DNA of 64,000 bases from Berkiella sp963829835 (GCA_963829835.1 CAWHKC010000004.1:1116001-1180000), one strand, 5' to 3'. Numbered from the stretch's first letter, positions 50,773 through 59,503 are shown. Notes: a model not told the origin generated them from the letters alone. Translations and numbers: made by a program.

Positions 50773-53039
50773 ACACTCCTCAAGAATTAAAAATACTTAT
50801 TATTGATGATAACCCTATCATCCATCAAGACTTTATCAAAATTTTAACAACAACGAGATCAACGAATGAATTAGATATATTGGATAAAGAATTATTTGGA
50901 GATGAAGAATCAACGTCTGTTTCCTTGCCAAATTTTAAGATAGATACCGCAACGCAAGGAAAAGAAGGGGTTGATCGTATTGAAGCTGCCTTAAAAGAAG
51001 GTCATCCCTACGCGGTTGCTTTTGTTGATGTGCGTATGCCCCCCGGTTGGGACGGCATTGAGACGATAAAGCATATATGGCTTATTGATCCCCATATTCA
51101 AGTTGTTATTTGTACAGCCTATTCTGATTATACCTGGGAAGAAACAATTGATAATTTAGGCATGACAGATAACCTTTTGATATTAAAGAAGCCATTTGAT
51201 AATGTTACAGTGCGACAATTGGCTTGCGCTTTGGTTAAGAAATGGCAATTGATGCAAGAGTCAAGACAACGTACAGAATTTCTTGAAAAAACAGTTGAGC
51301 AACGTACGCTATCGTTGCAAGAATCTTTATCCTTAATTAGAGCAACGATTGAATCTTCAACCGATGGTATACTCGTTGTCAGTTCGGATGGTAAAATTGT
51401 AGATTATAATGAACGTTTTTTAGCACTTTGGAACATTCCAGAAGTCGTTATCAAAGCAAAAGATGATAAAATACTCTTGGAGTATGTGATTGAACAACTT
51501 GAATCACCTGAAATATTTAGGCAGTCTACAAAAGAAATTTATAAAACAGACGCGGTTAGCATTGATACACTCACCTTCAAAGATGGTAAAGTATTTGATA
51601 GATATTCTCAGCCACATAAATTAAATGGAGTATCTGTTGGTAGAGTTTGGAGCTTTAGAGATATTACAAAACGATTTTATTTAGAGAAGAAGCTTGAACA
51701 TCAAGCATCCCATGATGGTTTAACAGATTTACCCAATAGAATTTTACTTTATGATAGAATAAAGCAAGGCATTGCTTTTGCGGCACGTGATAAAAATAAA
51801 ATTGGTGTATTGTTTCTTGATATTGACAGATTTAAACTCATTAATGATAGCTTAGGGCACGGTGCAGGCGACAAACTGCTGATTGAAGTTGCCATGCGAT
51901 TGAAATCATCTCTTCGAGAAGGAGATACGCTAGCTCGCCTTGGTGGTGATGAATTTGTGATGGTAGTATTAGATATCAAGAAAGATGAATATATCTTCAC
52001 TATTGCTAGAAAATTGATTGAGCTCTTTAAAGAACCTTTTAAGATAGCAGATAGAACATTAGACATTTCTACCAGCATTGGAATAAGCGTTTACCCTAAT
52101 GATGGAGAAAAAGCAGAAGATCTCTTACGCAATGCCGATCTTGCTATGTACCGCGCTAAAGATGAAGGCATGAATCGATTTCAATTTTATATGAAAGATA
52201 TGAACGATAACTCTTTAAAGCGTTTAGAAATAGAATCTGAAATGCGCAGGGCCTTAGAAAGAAAGGAATTTTTCCTCACCTATCAAGCACAGCATGATTC
52301 ATTTACGGGGAGAGTTGTTGCAACAGAAGCGTTAATTAGATGGAATCATCCTCAAAAAGGAATTGTGCTGCCAATGGATTTTATTCCACAAGCCGAAGTA
52401 TCCGGCCTCATTATTGCTATTGGCGAATGGGTATTGCGAACGGCTTGTCAGCAATGTAAAGCGTGGCAAGATAGTGGCTTAGGAGCTGCACATATTGCCA
52501 TTAATGTAGCATCTCAACAATTGAGGCAATCTACTTTTGTCGATACGATTAAGACTATATTACAAGAAACAGGATTAGAGCCTGAATATTTAGAAGTTGA
52601 AGTAACAGAAAATGTGATGCTCTCAAGTGCTGAAATTGCTCAAACAATTCAGAATATCAGAGCATTAGGGGTTAGGGTTGCGCTTGATGATTTTGGGACT
52701 GGGAATTCAACACTCGGCTATTTGAGAAAATCAGCCATCGACAAGCTTAAAATTGATAAATCATTTGTTGATAATATAGAGACTGATCGTAACGATGAAA
52801 TCCTTATCAAATCCATTATAGCCATGGCGCGTAGTTTAGAGCTCGATGTGGTTGCAGAAGGCGTTGAAACGAAAAAGCAACTTGATTTCTTGCAACATGA
52901 GCAGTGCAATGATATTCAAGGATTCTTTTTTAGTAAACCGTTAATTGCCTCTGCATTCGAAGAATTGCTTAAAAATAATAATAAGAAAAACCTAGTAGAA
53001 AATATTATTAAAGATGAATTGGCCGACGAATTACTTTAA
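50769..53039 (+). CDS. REC-PAS-GGDEF-EAL response regulator (c-di-GMP turnover)
   Basis: The protein has 756 residues. The receiver (1-165) has the phospho-Asp87 in AFVDVRMPPG, and a roughly 30-residue acidic insertion after the first helix. PAS follows (about 185-300). GGDEF follows (310-470) with intact GGDEF (392-396) and an intact RxxD inhibitory site (Arg383-Asp386). EAL (490-740) has the EAL signature (520-522), DDFGTGNSTLGYL and KIDKSFV. Both catalytic motifs look intact, so it could make or break c-di-GMP, controlled by the upstream kinase. A plausible target is the MshE-type ATPase at 37682. Confidence 0.93.
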   Translation: MNTPQELKILIIDDNPIIHQDFIKILTTTRSTNELDILDKELFGDEESTSVSLPNFKIDTATQGKEGVDRIEAALKEGHPYAVAFVDVRMPPGWDGIETIKHIWLIDPHIQVVICTAYSDYTWEETIDNLGMTDNLLILKKPFDNVTVRQLACALVKKWQLMQESRQRTEFLEKTVEQRTLSLQESLSLIRATIESSTDGILVVSSDGKIVDYNERFLALWNIPEVVIKAKDDKILLEYVIEQLESPEIFRQSTKEIYKTDAVSIDTLTFKDGKVFDRYSQPHKLNGVSVGRVWSFRDITKRFYLEKKLEHQASHDGLTDLPNRILLYDRIKQGIAFAARDKNKIGVLFLDIDRFKLINDSLGHGAGDKLLIEVAMRLKSSLREGDTLARLGGDEFVMVVLDIKKDEYIFTIARKLIELFKEPFKIADRTLDISTSIGISVYPNDGEKAEDLLRNADLAMYRAKDEGMNRFQFYMKDMNDNSLKRLEIESEMRRALERKEFFLTYQAQHDSFTGRVVATEALIRWNHPQKGIVLPMDFIPQAEVSGLIIAIGEWVLRTACQQCKAWQDSGLGAAHIAINVASQQLRQSTFVDTIKTILQETGLEPEYLEVEVTENVMLSSAEIAQTIQNIRALGVRVALDDFGTGNSTLGYLRKSAIDKLKIDKSFVDNIETDRNDEILIKSIIAMARSLELDVVAEGVETKKQLDFLQHEQCNDIQGFFFSKPLIASAFEELLKNNNKKNLVENIIKDELADELL

Positions 53040-53083
53040 TTTAAATCAACAAATACTCGATACCCTAACATCAGAATAATTCA

Positions 53084-53659
53084 TCATTTGGCCTGGGGTG
53101 CCATTGGGGCTTGTGGAGCTAAATTCCCACCCACATCACGTCTTGCAATCGCCCGTTGTTGATAGATGGTGACCGTTTGACTCTTTGCTATGGGTGTTTT
53201 CAGATAATCTGCTGAGGTAATAACAGCTTGGATAAGATAGGTCCCGCGAGGAAATTGATTTAATACAAAGTTTGTTGCTTGCGAATATTCACCAAAGGGT
53301 TCGCCATTTATTTCCAAGTGAATTCTATCGTTAGGCGCTAATTTTGGTGTTATGGAAACTTTCACTTCTATTGAAGTAATATCATTGGTAAAGGTTTGCT
53401 GATCAGTGGGTTCAGTAATACTTACCTTGTAATCAAGAACTTCTTGATGAGCAGGCTTTGTATTTGTTGATTGTATTGGTTTGTTTGCTGGTGGCGGATT
53501 TGGTGTTGTTGTGATCGTTATTTTTTCACTATTGGGAAAAGGTTGATCGCTATAAATGGTTCGACCATTAGCATCTGTGCCTTTATACACCGTTTCAGCA
53601 GTGAGTGCTTGTGCAAAGAGCACAAGCACCGCCAATAAATAGAATGATAACTGTTTCAT
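53084..53659 (-). CDS. DUF4124-domain periplasmic protein
   Basis: The protein has about 191 residues. ATG 53659 (MKQLSFYLLAVLVLFAQALTAE) opens a signal peptide ending at Ala-Leu-Thr-Ala. The mature start TVYKGTDANGRTIYSDQPFP is the DUF4124 motif (VYKWVDENGVVHYSDxP). A Pro/Thr-rich linker and an immunoglobulin-like beta domain (about 80-165) follow. The gene lies 4 bases after glnA on the same strand, an arrangement common in gammaproteobacteria. The role is unknown. Confidence 0.85.
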   Translation of the reverse strand: MKQLSFYLLAVLVLFAQALTAETVYKGTDANGRTIYSDQPFPNSEKITITTTPNPPPANKPIQSTNTKPAHQEVLDYKVSITEPTDQQTFTNDITSIEVKVSITPKLAPNDRIHLEINGEPFGEYSQATNFVLNQFPRGTYLIQAVITSADYLKTPIAKSQTVTIYQQRAIARRDVGGNLAPQAPMAPQAK

Positions 53660-53663
53660 ATGA

Positions 53664-55073
53664 TTACAAACTATAGTACATCTCAAACTCGATAGGATGC
53701 GTCGACATATGCAAACGCTTCACTTCTTGCTCTTTTAACACGATATAACTGTCGATAAGTTCATCTGAGAACACCCCACCCTCTTTCAAAAAGGCTCGAT
53801 CTTTTTTCAGGGCTTCGAGCGCTTCTGGTAAGGTTTCACAAACGCTTTCTAATTCTGCGGCTTCTTCAGGAGGAAGATCATAAAGATCTTTATCCATAGG
53901 ATCCCCAGGATGTATTTGCTTGCGAATGCCATCAAGACCAGCCATCATCATCGCTGCAAAGGCTAAATAGGGATTGGTTGCCGCATCTGGAAAACGTACT
54001 TCAATTCTTCGGCCTTTTGCAGAAGGCGTATAAGGGATCCGGATGGAAGCTGAGCGATTATGAGCGGAATAGGCTAAAAAGACTGGGGCTTCAAAACCAG
54101 GAACCAGACGTTTATAACTGTTTGTTGAGCCATTGGTAAAAGCATTTAACGCTTTGGCATGTTTAATGATGCCACCAATATAATAAAGCGCTGTATCTGA
54201 TAAGCCAGAATAGCCATCACCACTAAACAGATTAACCCCGCCTTTAAATAAGGATTGATGGCAATGCATTCCATTGCCATTATCACCGACAATAGGTTTT
54301 GGCATAAAGGTCGCTGTTTTGCCATAAGCATGTGAGACATTGTGTACAACATACTTTAAGATTTGTAATTCATCTGCTTTGCGTAATAGCGTACGAAAAG
54401 TAGTACCAATTTCATTTTGATTACCAGTGGCAACTTCATGATGGTGAGTTTCAACTTCCAAACCCATTTTTTCCAACGTTTGGCATATCGCAGAACGTAA
54501 ATCTTGTGAAGAATCAACAGGAGGTACAGGGAAATAGCCTCCTTTAATCATGGGGCGATGTCCCATATTTCCACCGGTAAAAGTGCGCTCAGTGTTCCAA
54601 GCTGCTTCTTCAGAATCGACTTCATAAAATGATCCGTTCATGCTTATTTTAAAGCGAACATCATCAAAAATAAAAAATTCAGGCTCTGGACCAAAATAAG
54701 CTGTATCTGCGATCCCCGTGGATTTTAAATATTGTTCTGCGCGTCTGGCAAGAGATCGTGGGTCGCGTACATAGCTTTGCATAGTTGCAGGATCATGTAT
54801 GTCACATCGTAACAATAAAGTGAGTTCTTCACGAAAAGGATCCATAACAGCAGTATCAGGATCAGGTAACAAAATCATGTCAGACTCATTGATTCCTTTC
54901 CAACCTGCGATAGATGAGCCATCAAACATTTTGCCATCAACTAGAAACTCTTCAGTAACGATATGAGCAGGTACGGAAACATGTTGTTCTTTGCCACGCG
55001 TATCGGTGAATCGTAAATCGACAAATTTAATTTTATTTTCTTGGATTTGTTCTAATACTTTTTGAATGGACAT
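53664..55073 (-). CDS. glnA: Glutamine synthetase type I
   Basis: GlnA joins ammonia to glutamate using ATP. The 469-residue length is typical of GSI-beta. MFDGSSIAGWKGINESDM is the N-terminal signature. NGNGMHCHQSLFKGG contains the ATP-binding part and NRSASIRIPY the active-site Arg. KDLYDLPPEEA carries the tyrosine adenylylated by GlnE. It starts the glnA-DUF4124 unit. No glnL/glnG two-component genes are adjacent. Confidence 0.97.
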   Translation of the reverse strand: MSIQKVLEQIQENKIKFVDLRFTDTRGKEQHVSVPAHIVTEEFLVDGKMFDGSSIAGWKGINESDMILLPDPDTAVMDPFREELTLLLRCDIHDPATMQSYVRDPRSLARRAEQYLKSTGIADTAYFGPEPEFFIFDDVRFKISMNGSFYEVDSEEAAWNTERTFTGGNMGHRPMIKGGYFPVPPVDSSQDLRSAICQTLEKMGLEVETHHHEVATGNQNEIGTTFRTLLRKADELQILKYVVHNVSHAYGKTATFMPKPIVGDNGNGMHCHQSLFKGGVNLFSGDGYSGLSDTALYYIGGIIKHAKALNAFTNGSTNSYKRLVPGFEAPVFLAYSAHNRSASIRIPYTPSAKGRRIEVRFPDAATNPYLAFAAMMMAGLDGIRKQIHPGDPMDKDLYDLPPEEAAELESVCETLPEALEALKKDRAFLKEGGVFSDELIDSYIVLKEQEVKRLHMSTHPIEFEMYYSL

Positions 55074-55207
55074 AACTTTCCTCCCTGACCAACTGGGAAC
55101 AATCTTAACTCAATCTGGCAGGTGAAGGGTAGGTGAATCGTGATGTAAATTTTTTATTGAATTGATTTTATTGGTCGATCATTTGGTGAGGAATAATTTA
55201 AAATATA

Positions 55208-55774
55208 TTAGTGAACTGACTTTTTAGGGTCGGAAGATACAGGTAAAGCGTTTGTTGCCTCACATAGTCGTTGCCATGACAATTGACTTCCCGTTTCATG
55301 CCACAATTCTAAAGATTGCAATAGATCCACCGTTGTATGGGAAGATTCACGCATGGCATGCAAAACATCCATCATTTTTGGAAATTCTGTGCAAAGTTTT
55401 ATAAATAATTCTTCTTGAACGCTTAAGGTATGAGAAATCGTTGAATAAGCCGCTTGGCCAAGCTTTACAAAATAGCTCACTTTGACCCGCTTTTTATGTG
55501 CTCTTCCAGGGAAAAGGCCTGCAAATAACAGGCATTTATCGCCAACATCTTTTAGCTGATGATATTGCTGTTGGGGGTCAAGTTTTTGATAACCATGCAA
55601 GAAATCAAGCCCTAAAACACTAGAAGCTATACTAGGCTGACCGATAAACCGCATGAGAAGAAACACCAAATAGGATTCTAGATCTTCTTTTAAATAAATG
55701 GCGCTAGATTGCTGTGCCTCTCCAATGAGGGCATGCCATTGCGCTATACCAGTTGGGTGTAGTATCAGAGGCAT
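55208..55774 (-). CDS. Conserved-looking hypothetical protein, 188 residues
   Basis: This soluble, mainly helical protein starts MPLILHPTGIAQWHALIGEAQQ. It contains KCLLFAGLFPGRA and a YFVKLGQAAYSTIS block, and ends with a variable polar tail. There is no signal peptide. A G-rich ribosome site lies before the ATG. I recall proteins of this look in other gammaproteobacteria but cannot name a family or function. It lies between glnA and typA. Confidence 0.7.
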   Translation of the reverse strand: MPLILHPTGIAQWHALIGEAQQSSAIYLKEDLESYLVFLLMRFIGQPSIASSVLGLDFLHGYQKLDPQQQYHQLKDVGDKCLLFAGLFPGRAHKKRVKVSYFVKLGQAAYSTISHTLSVQEELFIKLCTEFPKMMDVLHAMRESSHTTVDLLQSLELWHETGSQLSWQRLCEATNALPVSSDPKKSVH

Positions 55775-55823
55775 TTTGCACCCCCCCTATATTATTAGTC
55801 TCCCTCTGAATGTATATCGACAC

Positions 55824-55839
55824 AAGACCCTTTGGTCTT
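55824..55839 (+). repeat. Small hairpin before the short ORF upstream of typA
   Basis: AAGACC (55824-55829), loop CTTT and GGTCTT (55834-55839) form a perfect 6-bp stem that ends at the edge of the AAAGGAGG ribosome site of the short ORF at 55852. It could modulate that site. Confidence 0.4.
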
Positions 55840-55851
55840 AAAGGAGGATAT

Positions 55852-55920
55852 ATGTTTAGTATAGGTCAGCATCTGTGCAGCTGCCCTTATAGACCATTTA
55901 GCACTATTTATCCCCATTAG
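55852..55920 (+). CDS. Candidate 22-residue leader peptide upstream of typA
   Basis: AAAGGAGG (55840-55847), the best Shine-Dalgarno in the neighbourhood, is followed after 4 bases by ATG and a 23-codon frame ending TAG at 55920, 45 bases before typA. The peptide MFSIGQHLCSCPYRPFSTIYPH has two Cys and three Pro but no obvious repeat of one regulatory amino acid. It may be a translated leader that affects typA, a small protein, or chance. The strong ribosome site is the only positive evidence. Confidence 0.4.
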   Translation: MFSIGQHLCSCPYRPFSTIYPH

Positions 55921-55965
55921 GGTCCAATAAGTGGTAAAATCATTTTATTTTTTTCTGAGGGGACC

Positions 55966-57774
55966 ATGCAGCTAAGAAATATCGCAATTATTGCACACGT
56001 CGACCATGGCAAAACGACCTTGGTAGATAAGCTCTTACAACAGTCTGGAACACTGGATGCACGCGTTGGGTATACCACCTGCGTGATGGATTCCAATGAT
56101 TTGGAGAAAGAGCGCGGAATTACCATCCTTGCAAAAAATACAGCCCTTAAATGGAATGGTTACCTTATCAACGTGGTTGATACCCCGGGACACGCCGACT
56201 TCGGTGGCGAAGTTGAACGTATTTTGTCTATGGTAGATGCCGTTTTGTTGTTAGTAGATGCCGTCGATGGACCTATGCCGCAAACGCGCTTTGTGACACA
56301 AAAAGCTTTTGCAAGAGGTTTGAACCCGATTGTCGTCATTAATAAAATTGACAGGCCAGGGAGTCGTCCTTCTTGGGTTATCGATCAAGTATTTGACTTG
56401 TTTGATAAGTTGGGGGCAACGGAGGAGCAATTAGATTTCCCTGTTGTTTATACATCCGCATTATTGGGCACAGCGACTCGTGATATTGATAAGCCCGGCA
56501 CCGATATGACGCCGTTATTTGAAGCAATCACCGAATATGTTAAAGAGCCTGATTGTGATCCTACGGGTCCTTTTCAAATGCAAATCAGTAGTTTGGATTA
56601 TTCAAGCTATGTGGGCACCATAGGCATTGGATTAGTTAAACGGGGTTCGATTAAGTCTAATACCCAAGTCTCTGTTATTGATAGTCAGGGCAAAACACGT
56701 TCTGGAAAAGTCATGCAGATTTTAGGATATTTAGGGCTGGAACGTATTGAACAACCAGAAGCAACCGCTGGCGATATCGTTGCCATCACGGGCCTTGAGC
56801 CATTAGCAATTTCAGATACTGTCTGTGATAAAAATAATGTTGAAGCCCTACCTGCTTTAACGGTCGATGAACCAACAATCAGTATGACTTTTCAGGTCAA
56901 TACGTCACCTTTATCAGGTGAAGGACAATTTGTTACTTCACGCCAAATCCGTGAACGTTTATTTCGCGAAACCTTACATAACGTGGCCTTAAGAGTTGAA
57001 GAAACAGAAGATCCCGATAAATTCCGTGTCTCTGGAAGAGGTGAACTTCATCTTTCGATTCTCATTGAAACCATGCGACGAGAAGGCTATGAGTTAGCAC
57101 TCTCACGACCTGAAGTGATTTTACATAAAAACGGTGATGAAATAACAGAACCTTATGAATTGCTGACTGTTGATGTCGAAGAAAAAGATCAAGGCTCTGT
57201 GATGGAACAGCTTGGTTCAAGACGAGGTCAACTGGTTGATATGGTTTCAGATGGCCAAGGTCGCGTTCGCTTAGATTATACCATTCCATCCCGTGGCTTA
57301 ATTGGATTTCATTCTTTGTTTCTAACCTTAACTTCAGGTTCGGGGATTTTAACCCATGTGTTTGATCATTATGGACCTTATAAACCAGGTGCCATGGGTA
57401 AGCGGGGACAAGGTGTTTTGATATCCAATGCCGCAGGCAAAGCAACAGGGTTTTCTTTGTTTGGTCTGCAAGCACGCGGAAAGCTATTAATTGGTCCGCA
57501 AACTGAAGTTTATGAAGGGATGGTTGTTGGGATCCACACTCGTGATAATGACCTTGTGGTGAACGTGATAAAGGGTAAGCAGCTAACAAACATGCGAGCC
57601 TCTGGTTCCGATGAGAATATCATTCTCACTCCACCCATTAAGTTCTCTTTAGAACAATCCCTGGAATTTATTGACGATGACGAGCTTGTTGAAGTTACGC
57701 CAAGTGCGATTAGAATCCGTAAGAAGTTCTTAAAGGAAACTGACCGTAAACGCGTCTCTCGTTCCGGTGATTAA
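55966..57774 (+). CDS. typA: Ribosome-binding GTPase TypA/BipA
   Basis: TypA is a translational GTPase that helps 50S assembly and stress growth, notably in the cold. The 602-residue protein has G1 AHVDHGKTTLVDKLL, G2/switch RGITILAKN, G3 DTPGHADFGGEVER and G4 NKIDRP. Domain V has GRGELHLSILIETMRREGYEL, and the C-terminal TypA-specific domain contains DEIVEVTP-like DDELVEVTP. Length is canonical. ATG 55966 follows GAGGGGAC. Confidence 0.97.
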   Translation: MQLRNIAIIAHVDHGKTTLVDKLLQQSGTLDARVGYTTCVMDSNDLEKERGITILAKNTALKWNGYLINVVDTPGHADFGGEVERILSMVDAVLLLVDAVDGPMPQTRFVTQKAFARGLNPIVVINKIDRPGSRPSWVIDQVFDLFDKLGATEEQLDFPVVYTSALLGTATRDIDKPGTDMTPLFEAITEYVKEPDCDPTGPFQMQISSLDYSSYVGTIGIGLVKRGSIKSNTQVSVIDSQGKTRSGKVMQILGYLGLERIEQPEATAGDIVAITGLEPLAISDTVCDKNNVEALPALTVDEPTISMTFQVNTSPLSGEGQFVTSRQIRERLFRETLHNVALRVEETEDPDKFRVSGRGELHLSILIETMRREGYELALSRPEVILHKNGDEITEPYELLTVDVEEKDQGSVMEQLGSRRGQLVDMVSDGQGRVRLDYTIPSRGLIGFHSLFLTLTSGSGILTHVFDHYGPYKPGAMGKRGQGVLISNAAGKATGFSLFGLQARGKLLIGPQTEVYEGMVVGIHTRDNDLVVNVIKGKQLTNMRASGSDENIILTPPIKFSLEQSLEFIDDDELVEVTPSAIRIRKKFLKETDRKRVSRSGD

Positions 57775-57836
57775 CAAGGATTAAGATAGTTAATACTTTG
57801 CTCAAAACATTTAGGGCGCCAAGTCTCAGCAAAATA

Positions 57837-57861
57837 GGAGTGTAAATCCCAGTACATGACC
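57837..57861 (+). repeat. Partial copy of the MITE-like core
   Basis: The 25 bases starting AGGAGTGTAAATCCCAG match 57996-58020 with a single difference (AAATCC against ACATCC). It appears to be the remnant of a second copy of the element at 57960-58061, directly followed by a palindromic-repeat copy. Confidence 0.6.
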
Positions 57862-57862
57862 C

Positions 57863-57926
57863 GGCTACGCTCAGAAGCTTCCGCCTACGCTCGGAGCTTC
57901 GGCGGACAGGCCGCCGGGCAGGCCGA
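57863..57926. repeat. Dispersed palindromic repeat, copy 3 (doubled)
   Basis: GGCTACGCTCAGAAGCTTCC is followed at once by GCCTACGCTCGGAGCTTCGG and then GGCAGGCC-type sequence, so the core unit occurs twice in tandem. It belongs to the family at 92-160, 34301-34336 and 59301-59349. Confidence 0.65.
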
Positions 57927-57959
57927 CGAGACAAGGTAAAGCAAAGGTTGCCCAAAGCA

Positions 57960-58061
57960 TTTTTATTGTAGGCAAGGCGTCAAGCTCGTGAGCAAAGGAG
58001 TGTACATCCCAGTACATGACTGCAGCGAGCGAGCGTAGACAACGAAGCATTACAATAAAAA
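57960..58061. mobile_element. MITE-like 102-bp element with 11-bp terminal inverted repeats
   Basis: TTTTTATTGTA (57960-57970) and TACAATAAAAA (58051-58061) are perfect inverted repeats bounding 102 bases with no coding capacity. The interior has a TGTAC-ATCCCA-GTACA hairpin and a GC-rich AGCGAGCGAGCG run. A partial copy of the core lies at 57837-57861. There is no transposase in the window, so mobility is inferred from structure only. Confidence 0.55.
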
Positions 58062-58071
58062 GGCGCAGGGC

Positions 58072-58101
58072 AAAAAAAAAGGCCTGGGAGGGGTCCCAGG
58101 C
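58072..58101 (-). terminator. Intrinsic terminator, leftward
   Basis: A perfect 8-bp GC-rich stem with a 4-base loop is followed by a 9-T run on the minus strand. It gives no T tract in the rightward direction, so it is not the typA terminator. Confidence 0.8.
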
Positions 58102-58165
58102 TAATCCGAATTAAGATCGGTTGGAGATTGACAAACCCAGTCTCTCATTTTGTATAAAAGAACTA
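58072..58165 (-). ncRNA. Candidate leftward small RNA ending in a strong terminator
   Basis: GCCTGGGA (58082-58089), loop GGGG and TCCCAGGC (58094-58101), read leftward, is followed by nine T residues: a textbook intrinsic terminator on the minus strand. No leftward gene lies within the 190 bases before it, since pip and typA are both rightward. Upstream on the same strand are a possible -10 (TATAGT, 58168-58163, or TATACA near 58155) and small hairpins (CCGA/TCGG and GAGA/TCTC). A short RNA of about 70-90 nt is the simplest reading. Confidence 0.4.
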
Positions 58166-58291
58166 TAGAGGAAAATTCTCTTAGTATTGTGAGTGATTAA
58201 CCATTATCTCTTACCTCTTCATTCAAATATTTATCTGCAAAGCGATTGAAGCGTATAATCTTTTTGAAAGCGCCCAAGGAAAGGAATCAGA

Positions 58292-59245
58292 ATGAAAGTA
58301 TTACTCCCGGCAATCAAGAATTATGCTCAGCACACCATCGAAGTTGAGTCTGGGCACAAATTATATGTAGAAGAATGTGGTGATCCTAAAGGTATTCCCA
58401 TTTTATTTGTTCATGGTGGGCCTGGAGCTGGTTGCACAACTGACGACCGTCGTTTTTTTGATCCAGAACGTTATCGAATCATCCTTTTTGATCAAAGAGG
58501 CTGTGGCCGCTCAACTCCCTATGGAAGTTTAGAAAATAACACAACACAAGCTTTGCTTCATGATATGGAAATTATTCGCGAATATTTAGGTGTCAAACGC
58601 TGGATGTTATTCGGCGGTTCGTGGGGATCTACTTTAAGCTTGCTCTATGCTCAAAAATATACTGAGAATGTGATTGCGATGATACTTCGCGGCATTTTTC
58701 TCTGTCGAGAAAGCGATCTACGATGGCTTTATAAAGAAGGGGCAAATCAAGTATTCCCTGATTACTGGCAGGAATTTATAACGCCTATTCCAGAAGAAGA
58801 ACGCGATGATTTAATAAGTGCTTTCTATAAGCGTTTGAATGGCGAAGATGAATTGGCCAGAATGAGTGCAGCAAAACATTGGGCACAATGGGAAGGACAG
58901 TGTGCCACTTTGCATCCTTGCAAAACGGTGTTAGAACGTTTTACCAATACCCATACGGCAATGAGTTTATCTTTAATTGAAACACACTATTTTGTAAACA
59001 AGTGTTTTATTGAACCCAATCAAATCTTGCGCGATGCTTTTAAACTTGAAGGTATTCCAGGCATTATCGTTCATGGCCGCTATGACATGATTTGTCCACT
59101 TGATAATGCACAAGTGTTGCATCAAGCATGGCTTGGTAGTGAATTGCATGTAATCAGAGATGCAGGGCATTCCTCTGCGGAGCCAGGTATTGTAGATGCA
59201 TTAGTCAACGCTGCTGAGACGATGGCTAGACTGCACGCTGTTTAA
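58292..59245 (+). CDS. pip: Proline iminopeptidase
   Basis: Pip releases N-terminal proline from peptides. The 317-residue alpha/beta hydrolase has the HGGPGAGC oxyanion motif, FDQRGCGRSTPY, and the nucleophile GGSWGSTL. The acid lies in VHGRYDMICPL and the His in DAGHSS. Length and motifs match the S33 family closely. Cytosolic. A hairpin lies 10 bases past its stop. Confidence 0.95.
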   Translation: MKVLLPAIKNYAQHTIEVESGHKLYVEECGDPKGIPILFVHGGPGAGCTTDDRRFFDPERYRIILFDQRGCGRSTPYGSLENNTTQALLHDMEIIREYLGVKRWMLFGGSWGSTLSLLYAQKYTENVIAMILRGIFLCRESDLRWLYKEGANQVFPDYWQEFITPIPEEERDDLISAFYKRLNGEDELARMSAAKHWAQWEGQCATLHPCKTVLERFTNTHTAMSLSLIETHYFVNKCFIEPNQILRDAFKLEGIPGIIVHGRYDMICPLDNAQVLHQAWLGSELHVIRDAGHSSAEPGIVDALVNAAETMARLHAV

Positions 59246-59254
59246 TTTCAAATT

Positions 59255-59282
59255 GGTGGGCACGCTAAAAGCTTTGCCCACC
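59255..59282 (+). repeat. Hairpin after pip
   Basis: GGTGGGCA (59255-59262) pairs perfectly with TGCCCACC (59275-59282) around a 12-base loop. No T tract follows. GTGGGCA-type palindromes are common intergenic repeats in proteobacteria, so it may be a REP-like unit or a 3'-end structure for pip. Confidence 0.55.
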
Positions 59283-59300
59283 CTACATCAGACCCATCCT

Positions 59301-59349
59301 CCTATGCTAAGAGCTTCTGCCTACGCTCGCAAGCTTCGGCAGACAGGTC
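59301..59349. repeat. Dispersed palindromic repeat, copy 4
   Basis: It contains GAGCTTCTGCCTACGCTCGC then AAGCTTCGGCAGACAGG. The same core is seen at 34301-34336 with several changes. It lies in the 258-base gap between pip and the Deg-type protease gene. Confidence 0.6.
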
Positions 59350-59503
59350 GGAGACGACCGGCTGAAATAATTCTCACCCACCTTTTCTCCACAACTACAA
59401 TTCTTGGCTATGCTTGAAATAGAGGGTTGGTGATTTGTCACCCTCCCTTCTTGAAAAAGACTGATTTTTTCAGGCATTTGTTACCGTCTAATGGGGGTAT
59501 GCT

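Noticed and set aside
57062..57589. 175-codon leftward open frame inside typA
   Set aside because: It lies wholly antisense to a canonical, full-length typA, shows no recognisable domain, and has no separate promoter or ribosome site.
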